Below, piece after piece: positions 10,709 through 21,180 of a stretch of 64,000 bases of DNA. The first letter of the stretch is position 1, and each line of letters opens with the position of its first letter. The stretch is from contig NC_037262.1 of assembly GCF_000002425.4 (NCBI RefSeq), positions 4,128,139 through 4,192,138 on the forward strand, in the 5' to 3' direction. The stretch comes from Physcomitrium patens (Eukaryota; Streptophyta; Bryopsida; Funariales; Funariaceae). The notes under the pieces were generated by a model that had not been told where the DNA came from, made no database searches, and was given only the letters and a program-made list of their open reading frames with translations. The translations under genes were made by a program, and so were the position numbers.

Positions 10709-11256
10709 ATTTTGGAATAGTAGGTCTATTGTCCTCAAATAGAGCACCATTGAAGTTAGTTCTTACCATCTTTATTTTTTTTTCTTTTTATTCTTCACTT
10801 TTTAACTTTTGATTTAACTTTAATCTAATTTTTAACTTTCAAATTTTAATTTTTAATTTTTTTTAATTTTTTTCTTTATCTTTTATTTTAATTTAATTTT
10901 TTTAATATAAATAATTATTTTATATTTTAAAATAAACCAATAAATTATTATTATCATAATTTATATTTATATATATTTTAAATTAATAAATAGATTATTT
11001 AATTTAATTTAATTTTAAAATAAATAAATATAAATAAATATAAATAAAATAATAATAATAATAATAAATAATAAAAATAATCATAAAATATTAATTAATA
11101 TTGATAAGTATTTTTTAAAAGGTAATAAATTAAATTGAATTACAAACACCTACATTTGAATTAATTTAGCAATTGTATAATTAGAAGTTTTTCATTCTAC
11201 TTGTCAAACCTATTATGTAGCACTAGTTTCACAAAGTAGTGGAATTTGGACTTACA

Positions 11257-14200
11257 CCTTTATTGTACCATGACTTGTTACTATATATTTTGCCTCTATT
11301 GTGGATTTTACAATTGTTGGTTGTTTCTTACAATTCCATGAGATTTCTCCCACTCCAACAAAGAAGACATATCTTATTGTTTACCTTCAAATATTTGCAT
11401 CTATAGCTCATTCTCCATCACAATAACCATATGATGCAATATTATCTCTTCCAAGATATAATTTGAAGTTCAAACTACCTTTCAAGTATTTCATAATATT
11501 TTTTATGGTTGTTCAATGGATTGATTTAGCTTTAGACATGTATTGACTTATAACACTCACTGCATATGCAAGATCCATCTTTATACCAACCATTGCATAC
11601 ATAAGTGTACCTATTATTGCCTTGTATAGAATATCTTTTATTTCATCTTCAACATCAGAAAACTCTTCATCCGTAAGCTTCATCAACTTAAAATTAACAT
11701 CATAAGATGTTTCAATGGACTTGTATTCTTCTATATTGAATCATTTCAACACTTCTTTAATATACTTGCTTTGAATCATTGTAATGGTCTTATTATCACA
11801 ATCTCTTATAAATTCCACTTCTAAATAATAATAGAGCTCTTTCAAATCACTCATTGAATATTCTTTTTTTAACATTGCCATCAATAAATCTATCTTCTTC
11901 ATGGTATTACTCATGATTAAATCGTCAATATAAAAAATAAAGATCAATATAAATTCATTTTATTGCATCATATACAAGGGATGATCAACTTTACTCTTTA
12001 AAACCCATTATTCATGAAAAATGTGTCAATACATTGATACTATGTCTTTAATGATTATTTTAGTTCATATAAAAATTTCTTTAACTTATAAATAAGGTGA
12101 TATTTTCTTTTTTCAACAAATCCTTGAGATTGATCAATATAAATATCTTCTTCCAAATTTTCATTCAAAAAAGTTGTCTTTATATTTATTTGATGCATCT
12201 CAAAGTTTATTACTACTCCAATTGCCACAATAATTCTAAAGGTGGTGAATTTGGCCATGGGAGAAAATGTCTCATTAAAATCAAAACCAACAACTTGTAA
12301 GCAGCCTTTGGCAATTAATCTTTTCTTATATCGTATAACTTTACCTATTATATTCTTTTTTATTTTGAATATCTAATTATAACTAATTAAAGATTGATTT
12401 TATAGAAGTTGAATCAATTTCCATATTTTATTGTTCATAAGTAATTTATATTCTTTTTTATAGCCTTTTTCTACTTCATAGCATCTATGGACTTCATTGC
12501 ATTACATAAATTCAATGGATGAATAAAAACTGCAATATTGGCATGTTCTTCATTTACTTAAAGAAAGTTATGATTTATCTACCATTTATCACGTGGTCTT
12601 CTTTCTTTCAAAAGATATCTCTTTTTATTTGAGGAAGATCATCTTATAGTATTCCATGATTTTTTTCAAGTTTTTTCTTCTTTAAAGCTTGTCTTTTCTC
12701 ACTCAAAGGTTGGTACTTTTCATCATCATCATCATCTTCAATATCTTCATTACTAATCTTAAGAATTATAGATGTCTTCTTTTTTATCTTTTTTGCATCT
12801 TCATCTTCATTTACACCTCCACCATCTTCATTATTATTATCTTGTTTTTCTTATTTTGCTGGGGTTGAAGATGTGTCTACAAACACATCATTATTCTCAC
12901 TTAGACATATTTCCAAGTACTTACAAGTACTCTTATGTTCCAAAAATTTAACATCATGATTTTTGATGTCTTGATATTCCAACATATTAGCCTATATGCT
13001 TTGATACCTTCATAATATCCAACAAATACACATTTTGTACTTTTTGCATTAAGTTTGGATTTCATAAAATCTAGTATCTTTGCTGAAGTAATCCATTCAA
13101 AGGTCCTCATATGTGAAATATAAGGTTTTTTTTCCATCGAATCTTTCTTCTGAAGTCATTGATATATTGATGCACTTGTAAGGTTTCTATTCCTTATATA
13201 TATTGCATTCACCATGGCTTCTATCCAAAATTCATGCCTGAGATATTAAGCATGTAGTATATTCCTTATTATCTCCACAATGGGCAAAGTTTTTCTTTTA
13301 GTAACTCCATTCTATTGTAGAGTATAAGGAATAGAAGTTTATCTTGCAATGTCTTGAATCTTTAAGAAATTATCAAAATGCTTTAATAAATACTCACTCC
13401 TATTGTCCATGCATAATACATTGATCTTACTTTCACATTACTTTTTTATAAGTGCCTTAAATTTCTTAAACCTTAAAAAGTACTCATTTTTTGATTTGAA
13501 GATAAAATTCCACATCTTCCTTGAAAAATCATCAATGAATGTAAAAAAAATACTTTTCTTCTCTAAATGATAGCATCATCATTGGTCTACAAATATCTAA
13601 ATATATAATCTCCAATAAATTGCTTGTATATGTCATAATTCCACTTAGAAATGAAGCCATTTGTTGTTTGCCTTAGATACAAACTTTTTAAGCAAGAGGC
13701 ATGGCATTGTTGCATGATTGTCAAAGATCGAAGCTATTTACTATGGATTAAAGCTCTTTCATACTCTTAATATTCAAATAACCCAGGGATTGTTGTTAAA
13801 TGCCAAATTTGTCTTGATTATTTAGAAATTCAGCAAATGTGGCCACTTCAACTCCATTCACCTTCTTACACTTGATAAAGTAGAAGTTGCCATCTTTAAA
13901 ATTCTTGGAAACATCATCTCCATTCAATGTCTTTACAAAGTATCCATTCTTATCAAATTGTACCTTACAACCATGCAAAACTAATTTATTTATCAATGGC
14001 TTGTATCATGTAATTATTTTCTATAAAAATATTTTTTGCCAAAATTTCTTCATAAATATTAAATGAATATTTGTTGGTGGCATTTAAATCAACAATCTAG
14101 TTGGATATGGCAGCCATGGAAGTATCTTTATTTCCTATGAATATAAAATCATCTCCTCCAAATTATTTATGTATATTATTGGTATTTTTTATCTCTTTTT

Positions 14201-14922
14201 TTTACCTTGTAATAATTTTATAAAAAATAATCTGATTTTTTATAAATAAATCAAATTTCTACATTTCTAAATTGATTAAAATAACAACCCTTACCTTCTC
14301 TTGAAAGAAAAGCTGAATCTTCACTTTAAAGCTCTTTTTCTTTCTTTTTAGTTATTTCATAGATAAGACTTACCATCATATAGTCCATTGTAAGTTCATT
14401 TAATTTAATGGATTCTAATGCAATAATGACATAGTTATAGGACTCAAGAAGGCATATAAGCTAAGTCATGATAATATCACCTACTTCTAAAGGCTTGTCA
14501 ATAATTGCTAGTTGATTTGTAAGAGCCTTTATCTTGTTGATATGAACAATGAGGTCTTAACCTTCTTCCACCTTACAACTAAAGAATTTTCTCTTTATGA
14601 AAATGGTGTTGGACAAGTTCTTACTTTCATATATGTTGTAAAGAGTCTTCTATGCTTTCACTAGTCTTTTACAAGTGATAATATGAAAAAAATTGGTTTT
14701 ATCCAAATTAGTAGAAATAATTCCAAAAGCCTTTTTTTCATGTCTTTTGAAGTCCTTCATCTCTTTAGAATTTGCATATATGCTTAGAAGCTCTTTACTT
14801 TTATCTACAATATCTCAAAAGACTAAAGATGCAAATAAAAGTTCTATTTAGTTCTTCCAATAGTAGAAATTGTTCCTTCTAAATTACTCAATCACTATCA
14901 AATCTTCACCATCACTGAACTC
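11257..14922 (-). pseudogene. Ty1/copia D gag-pol relic (Gag, GAG-pre-integrase, integrase, RT, RNase H)
   Basis: A heavily broken copia polyprotein read leftwards. Gag starts at 14922 with MEFSDGEDL and retains the UBN2-like end DYMMVSLIYEITKKKEKEL (~14340). GAG-pre-integrase text lies at 13996-13796, the integrase end (SKLNAKSTKCVFVGYYEG) at 13137-12901, and RT N-terminal blocks (IKTTFLNENLEEDIYIDQ, QGFVEK) at 12258-12055. The RT active site FYIDDLIMS is at 11947-11741, and RNase H pieces YLKGSLNFKLYLGRDNIA and KQPTIVKSTIEAKYI lie just right of 11257. The order integrase before RT proves Ty1/copia. Many stops; no single domain is intact. Confidence 0.85.
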
Positions 14923-15720
14923 CATGTCTAAGAAAAGCTCTATCAAAAAATATCAAGAAAAAAAAAATTTATGTCATCAAATTCACCAAAATAATTTTAC
15001 ACTATTAAAATCTCAGAATACCTTTTTATAAACAATTGAGTGTTTTCTCATTAAAAACACTTTCAATTTAAGTTTTTAAGCTTTAATAAGTATGTGCATT
15101 CTAATGAATCTCACTATTAAGATCTTTCATCCTTTCAGATTAACTATTTTATAATATACAGGAGGTAAGTATAACAACTTCAACAATACAAAAAGATACT
15201 ATTAAGATCTTTCTATAAGGTCTTAAATTTACGATTCTAGGAGTTAAGAATCCTCAAAGCAATGTTATAGATGTATAAGGTTAAAATCAGCACCTCTTCA
15301 TGCCAAAACATAAGTTTAGATCTTATAAACCTAACATCGGCAAAATACCATAAGATCTATTCTATACAATTATAACCACAAGAAAATAAACTCAATTTAC
15401 TTGAATGGCACAACAAAGTATGTATGGATCCATAACCTATTGAAGAAGTATAACAAGAAAGACACAAGTAAAAATAAAAAAATGTTGCTTACAAGAGAAA
15501 TATAGAATGAAATGCCTTTCACTTATAGGAGGAGTTTATATCTATTGTAGTTGAATTTTATTTATAATCATCTTCACTTTTCTTTGCTTCATCCAACTAA
15601 ATCTTAGATTCTTCTTAACTTAGCTCCCACTTAAAATCTTAGTTGCTATATTAATAACTTACCTTCATCTTTTGCTATCCTTTGACCATTAGCAACTTAT
15701 GTAAGATAATATCTTCTATA
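14923..15720 (-). repeat. Probable copia D leader and 5' LTR region (ends not defined)
   Basis: Upstream of the gag ATG on the minus strand, TTTGATAGAGC at about 14937-14948 resembles an eroded initiator-Met PBS (TGGTATCAGAGC). The LTR would follow to the right. The partner LTR lies outside the window, so edges cannot be set; no gene seen. Confidence 0.35.
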
Positions 15721-17436
15721 TAATATCTTATTTTTATTTTTTATTTTTTATTTAATTAAAATCTAAATTTAATATATTTGGATTCTTTTTTTTATAGATG
15801 ATTAGATTTTTGATCCAATCTTATTCTATTACATGTATTAAATTAAGGAATTTGTAGTACCAATCTTTAGGTAGTAATGCATAAATAGATATATCATGTC
15901 CACCTTCAATGCCTTAAAGTATATAATTGAATTATAAAAAAAGACATAATCATTTCTTCTTTTATAATAGTGTTAAATTCTTCAACTTAAGTTCTATTAA
16001 TTTTTAATCTAAAGACTTCATATATACTAATATTATCTATAAAGATTATAAGATCCAAGTAATTATCATAATATTTTAATTAATTATATCTACAAAACAA
16101 ATATATATTTTTTTTTATTTTATGGATTTTCTACCAACCATTTGGCAAAATCACCTTCATTCTTATATTTATATAGTCTAAGATCAATACATCTTATTGG
16201 AGCAATGGTTAAAATTAAATTGAATCAAATAAAATTGGTTTGATTGGATTTTATATCTGATGGTATTTTTTCAAATGAAGCTATGACTTAGAATTTAATA
16301 TGGCTAGTCATTATGATTATCATGCAATTACGAGACCAAAAGTAAAAAAAGACATAGAAGCTCTAAAATTGTTTATTCTTTTAGATTGCCTCAACTATCC
16401 TTTTTTTTCAATTAAAAAAGTAGCTATCACATTCTTCATATAAATTTATCTCATAAAATAATACAATATAATCTATACCTCTTATTTATATGCAAAGATC
16501 ATAATTTAATCTAAAAAATAAAAAGATCTTTGATTAATTAATATCATTTTTATAACTACATTATAAATGATTTTAAAACTCAATTTATTCATAATAGATT
16601 TAAATATAATATTAATGCTAGTTATATCATCTATTATGATCTTAGAAATTATTTTGTCTATAAATTCTATACCTATCTTAATAAATTCATGATCTTATTT
16701 TTTTTCTATTTTTTTATTATAGTATTTTTTTTAAATTAACTTTAGTTCTAATTATTTTTTTATACTTTATATTTTTCTTAATATTATTAATCTTTCTTTA
16801 AAATATTTTTTTATTATTGGTGCTACTTAAAACAATTGATCAAAAACAATGTTTGCTCTAATTCTATAAGATTTTGTTATAAGTCATAAGATTTTTAAGG
16901 TTTAATGTTTTATTAACTATTAATTATTTTGAAAAGACACTTGAAGTATAAGACATTTTTTTTCCCATAAATTAAAAATCTTCAAAATTAAATTTTATAT
17001 ATATATAAAAAAAAAATATATATCTTCTAATTCTTTATCTATTTTTTGAATAATTTTTTTTATTTTTATAAATTTGGATGATTTGAAGAATCTTTTGAAG
17101 TATCTCCAAATATTATTTTCTTTTCTAAAATAAATTAAGTCAATTGATTTTTTAGTACTCATATTTTTAATCACAATTAAAAAAGATAAATATCTATTGT
17201 CCAAAGAGATCTTTTTGCTATCTACTTGCACAAAGTTGGATTGACAAGATAATAAATTTGATGTAGAATATACATTAATTTGATCTACTATTTATCTAAC
17301 ATCTTAAAAAGATAATAGTTATTAGTTTTAGTTTTAATTTTGGTCATATACTAAAAATATTTATATTATTTTTTAATTCATTAGAAATACCATTAAAAAA
17401 TTATGATTTTGACCATTGCTTAAGAAGACATAATAT
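15721..17436. other. AT-rich DNA left of B3, possible NLR remnant at 16995-17231
   Basis: No intact gene. A 78-codon minus-strand frame at 17231-16995 contains NRYLSFLIVIKNMSTKKSI and then NNIWRYFKRFFKSSK...IKKIIQKIDKELED. Its spacing resembles the GLPL block and the following helix of plant NB-ARC domains (GLPLAL-I-G; YDELED), but the diagnostic residues are mostly lost. The remainder shows A/T runs only. Confidence 0.3.
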
Positions 17437-17985
17437 TATCAAGGACATGATTCTTGAAGAAAGAGACAATTCAATACACTCTTCTATCATTAAAGAGAAT
17501 TAGAAAGTCACTCAAAAAGTGATGTAATATTATCTGGAATAGATATTGTCAAAAACAAGAAGACTAAAAAGTCTTCAAACAAGACTAAGACTAGAAAAGC
17601 ATTGATAAGAGTGAAGAAGGCTTCACTCTTGCCTATATATATATTAACTAATTAAGAGCTATATGACAAAGTCTTATAGGACCTCCAACATTTGTTGACT
17701 TTGTTAGCCACATGTCTTATCTTGCAAGGCAAGTTATCTATCTATGCGCAACATAGTTGGCTTGTTCCATAAGCTACTACACGGAGATAACTTGTTCTAC
17801 AAGCTACCAATACATGGTTAGCTTTTTGGCCAAGTTTTTAACCTACAAACACATCTAAAGTCAAAACCGTATCTATTAAGCTTCTAGGAAGCTTCTCTAG
17901 AAGACTTTATGAAATTATTTTATATTTACCTACTTCTACTTAATCTTATAAGTAACTATTGAGATAAATATATATGTTTTTGATA
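17437..17985 (-). repeat. 3' LTR of B3 (549 bp)
   Basis: On the minus strand it starts TATCAAAAAC (TG eroded to TA) directly after a polypurine tract, AGAAGGGGGGGG, at about 17990-18002, and ends CCTTGATA at 17437. It keeps a TATATATATA box near 17634-17643 and a 10 bp inverted repeat (AAGAGTGAAG 17607-17616; CTTCACTCTT 17621-17630) homologous to those of B1 and B2. Confidence 0.88.
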
Positions 17986-18051
17986 TTACCCCCCCCTTCT
18001 AGGGACTAGTTCCATGAAGAGCGGTCTTCATATGTTGAAGAAGTCCAAGAT

Positions 18052-18467
18052 CTAGTAAATTATATTTGCTACATACTCCGATCTTTGCTCTCTTCGAAGA
18101 TAGTTGATAGGTCCTCTCAACCATCTATAGTATTTTATACTAGGGTGAGAAGACCACCTTGTTATTTGGTTATTATTGAGGCTATCATAACTTCCTTCAA
18201 ATAAAACATTTGGAACACTGTTAGGAATTGTTCCTACTTCTAATAAATCACTAAACATCGGGAGTCTCTTCCAAGGTCGTGATACCAAACATGTTGTATC
18301 TCACCATCTATTCGATGAAGGACATGTGGTTCTTCAGGATCTTCATCTCGATTCCGTCGTCTTGAAGGTTGTGACAATTGTAATGTCTCATTTGATAAGT
18401 CTGCAAATAGAAGCTCTTGAATTGAATCTGCTGGTTGTTGGTGCTCTATGTCATCACAAATATACAA
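18052..18467 (-). pseudogene. B3 ORF3 copy, frameshifted
   Basis: Two overlapping minus-strand frames together cover the ORF3 seen in B2: 18467-18240 (HQQPADSIQELLFADLSNET ... WYHDLGRDSRCLV) and 18288-18052 (EVGTIPNSVPNVLFEGSYDS ... YRWLRGPINYLRREQRSEY). A small indel near 18240-18250 separates them. Conservation of the second half is striking given the decay elsewhere in B3. Confidence 0.75.
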
Positions 18468-18540
18468 AAGCTAGAATAAAAGATAAAAGGTAGAATGCTA
18501 TTTTTCTTTGATCTTGTTTCTTTTATAGCAAAGATTTGTT

Positions 18541-19417
18541 ATTCTTCATCTTGGTTTTGATGGATGTCGTTGATGAAAGTCTTCAACTTTCTTTATTACA
18601 TTTGTAAGATTCTTTGATGGCTCCTATGTGCATTCACTAATATCATATCCGCACCAATGAACAAGATATTTCAACCTAATTTGGAGCCACCTTGAGTCTA
18701 AGACTTCTTCCACCTCAAAATCTTAGTTATTATCCACTTCTATGAGAGGAGGTGGCATTTGTCTTCTTCCCAAGATATTCACTGTCTTATAGAGCTCCAG
18801 AAGAGATACGTGAAATATGGGGTGGATCTTCATAGACTTCGATAGATATAATCGATAGGCAATAGTATTGATTTATTCACAAATAGGAAAGGATCCAAGC
18901 CTATGATAATCTAATTTATCACAAAGACAAATAATCTTGATATTACGATGAAGTAACCATACCTTGTCACCCATATTGTATTGTGGTTGCTCCTTGTGAT
19001 AGGCATCCACATTGGTCTTTTGTTGTTCTTGAGCTTTCGTTAATTGTATCTTCATTGTTGTATATAGCTCTGACAACCAATTTGCTAAATCTACTCCCAC
19101 AAGATTATCAACTTTTAAAAAGTCAAAAATAACAAAACATAGATGATAACCATAATTGGCAAAGAAAGGTGTTTGTTGAGTGGAAGAATGTATTGAATTA
19201 TTATATACAAACTCTACCAATGGTAAAAGTGTTGTCCAATTGTCTTGATGATAGTTGATGATACATCTCAAATATTGCTCCAGAATTTGATTTATTCGTT
19301 CTGTTTGTCCATCAGTTTGAGGATAAAAAATTGAAGAAAGCTTTATATCCACCTTTAGAATCTTGAATAGGATTTTTTAAAATCATGATACAAATTGAAT
19401 CCTCCTATCTAATATAA
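18541..19417 (-). pseudogene. B3 integrase C-part and eroded chromodomain
   Basis: The open piece 19352-18873 has YPQTDGQTERINQILEQYL (catalytic Glu kept), VYNNSIHSSTQQTPFFANYG and KVWLLHRNIK. Beyond it, stop-riddled sequence to about 18541 still matches the FHVSLLE block and the chromodomain (YLVHW...GYDIS) of B2. The right end, near 19381-19417, encodes the region around the second catalytic Asp and is cut by the B2 insertion. Confidence 0.8.
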
Positions 19418-19955
19418 TGTCACGGACATACATATAATTACCTATATGAATAGATAAAAGTATGTAAAAGTAGATAAAAGTAGGTTAATTGTGTAATATC
19501 TTCTAGAAAAGCTTCTTAGAAGCTTCATAGACGCTGCTTTGACTTTATAGGAGTCTGTAGTTGACTTTTAGGCTAGAAACTTGGTCAACAAGTTAGCCAT
19601 GTGCCACACATGTTGGAAGCTTAAAGAACAAGCTAACTACGTGGTCCATCCATAGAAAACTTGCCTTGCAAGCAAAGGCATGTGGCCTAGAAAGTCAACA
19701 TATATTGGAGGTCTTATAGAACATCGCCATGTGGCTTCTAGTTAGATAGTATATATAGAGGCAAGAGTGAAGCCCTCTTCACTCTTGTCAACTCCTTTCT
19801 TGCTTCTAGTCTAGTTTCAAGGGTCTCTAGTTTTCTTGTATTTTGGCAATAGCCATTCTAATTTCTTTCTTAATATACATATTTCTATTTTGTCCTATTT
19901 CTTTGAGAAAAGTCTCACTTACTCTTTAGCTTTCATCGAGTTCTTGTCCTTGACA
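19418..19955 (+). repeat. 5' LTR of B2 (538 bp)
   Basis: TGTCACGG...CCTTGACA with TGTCA/TGACA inverted ends. U3 holds the TATA box at 19750-19757; an 11 bp inverted repeat at 19762-19772 / 19777-19787 spans the inferred U3/R border. Confidence 0.95.
19750..19791 (+). promoter_or_regulatory. B2 core promoter, inferred RNA 5' end and hairpin
   Basis: TATATATA at 19750-19757; 31 bp after its first base lies ACTCTTGTCAA (19781-19791), the exact reverse complement of the primer-binding site downstream of the LTR. The start site is inferred from that match and from normal TATA spacing. CAAGAGTGAAG (19762-19772) and CTTCACTCTTG (19777-19787) form a perfect 11 bp stem with loop CCCT that straddles the start. 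Confidence 0.7.
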
Positions 19956-19957
19956 GA

Positions 19958-19968
19958 TTGACAAGAGT
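19958..19968 (+). other. B2 primer-binding site, self-priming type
   Basis: TTGACAAGAGT, beginning 2 nt after the LTR. It lacks the TGG expected for a tRNA primer and is perfectly complementary over 11 nt to LTR positions 19781-19791. In the fission yeast element Tf1 and relatives, the first 11 nt of the RNA prime reverse transcription in this way. Confidence 0.75.
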
Positions 19969-20167
19969 ACACTTACAATATGAGAGCTTTGTCTTTTCTT
20001 GATTAAGAGTGGATTACCCCTTTTTCTTGATAAGACATAAGCGCATTAGAAGTTGCGGATTACCCTCTTTTAAACTGATATTGTTCTTAGTATTTTCTTT
20101 GTTATCAATTCCTCTCTTCTATTTGTTTTGAGCGTTATTAGACATCTTCTCTTTTCTAAGTGCTACT

Positions 20168-21175
20168 ATGGCAGAGCTTGTTGAAATGAAGAGTGCAATG
20201 GCACAGATGCAAGAACAATTGAGGGAGTTAATGCTTGCGATGCATCAACTCAATTTACCACCACAAGGAGCAACAAGAATGGTAGGAAGTGAAGATATAG
20301 AGATGATTGGGGCTGCTTCAACATCTGCACCAAACAATGTCCCTTCTCCCAGAATGGAACAGCCTTCGAGTGTTAGAGAACCAAGAGTGGCCTTGCCCGA
20401 GAAGTTTGATGGTACCAGATCCAAGTTTCGAGGATTCATCAATCAGGTCCAATTAGTGATTGAACTTCAACCCCAGAGCTATCCAACTCCAGGGTCACAA
20501 GTTAGATTCATTGGTACACTTCTTTCAGGTTCAGCATTGTCATGGTTTTCATCTTTTCTTGAACGACGAGATCCAATATTGGATAATCTGGAGGCTTTTT
20601 TGGCGGAGTTCCGATCCATGTTTGGAGAACATGATGCAATTCGTGTTGCAACCAACAAGATCCGTATTTTGCGACAAGGCAATCGATCAGTAACATTATA
20701 TGCTTCGCAATTTCGACAACTTGCAACTGATATCAAGTGGGATGATGCCGCACTTGTGAGTCAATTTCTCTACGGATTACAATATGAGGTAAAGAAATTG
20801 ATGCTTAATTTACCTGATCCTCAAACATTGAGTCAAGCAATTGACTTTGCTGTGAAGTGCGACAATCAACTTTTTAAATTTCGATCCGAGAGTCGCACAA
20901 GTAGGCCTCAACATTACTACAATTCAATGGCAACACCGACGTCTCCTCAACACATACCTTCAGAAGTAGAGGATATGCAAATTGATGCGGTACGTTTCAA
21001 ACCTCTTACTGAGCAAGAAAAGTCTCGTCGTCGACAAGAAGGATTGTGCTTATATTGTGGAGAATCTAAGCACACTGCTCAACATTGTCCAAAGAAGCGA
21101 CGTAACTACAAAATGAGGAGTACGGCTGTCAAAGAAGACAGTATGTCGAAAAACGAGTACGTCCAGCTACAATAG
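20168..21175 (+). CDS. B2 Gag
   Basis: 335 codons, ATG at 20168. The N-terminus is Met/Gln-rich and helical (MAELVEMKSAMAQMQEQLRE), followed by the capsid core from about residue 78 (LPEKFDGTRSKFRGF) through WFSSFLERRDPIL and QFLYGLQYEVKKLMLNLPDP. A single perfect CCHC knuckle (CLYCGESKHTAQHC, residues ~293-306) is followed by a basic tail. Gag assembles the particle and packages RNA. The frame ends at TAG 21173-21175, and pol continues in the -1 frame after a 70 nt overlap. No damage seen. Confidence 0.93.
   Translation: MAELVEMKSAMAQMQEQLRELMLAMHQLNLPPQGATRMVGSEDIEMIGAASTSAPNNVPSPRMEQPSSVREPRVALPEKFDGTRSKFRGFINQVQLVIELQPQSYPTPGSQVRFIGTLLSGSALSWFSSFLERRDPILDNLEAFLAEFRSMFGEHDAIRVATNKIRILRQGNRSVTLYASQFRQLATDIKWDDAALVSQFLYGLQYEVKKLMLNLPDPQTLSQAIDFAVKCDNQLFKFRSESRTSRPQHYYNSMATPTSPQHIPSEVEDMQIDAVRFKPLTEQEKSRRRQEGLCLYCGESKHTAQHCPKKRRNYKMRSTAVKEDSMSKNEYVQLQ
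21106..21175 (+). promoter_or_regulatory. gag/pol overlap with probable -1 frameshift
   Basis: The pol frame is open from 21106 (after TAA 21103-21105) while gag is read to 21175. Going from gag to pol needs a -1 shift. The only slippery-looking run is CGAAAAAC (21147-21154), read TCG AAA AAC in gag; the equivalent site in B3 reads TTG GAA AAC. It is not a canonical XXXYYYZ heptamer. Confidence 0.5.
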
Positions 21176-21180
21176 GGACC

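Larger units (their letters stand above)
7747..11256. mobile_element. AT-rich insert inside copia D, unclassified
   Basis: About 3.5 kb with no convincing ORF on either strand. It sits between two adjacent blocks of copia RNase H. Its ends are TATAAG and CTTACA (imperfect 6 bp inverted repeat; TGTAAG/CTTACA would be perfect), flanked by CCTCT (7742-7746) and CCTTT (11257-11261), a 4/5 match that looks like an eroded 5 bp target duplication. Terminal repeats typical of an LTR pair were not found by eye. It may be a decayed non-autonomous LTR element or several merged insertions. It contains the two repeat arrays listed next and long A/T runs (10760-11110). Confidence 0.5.
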
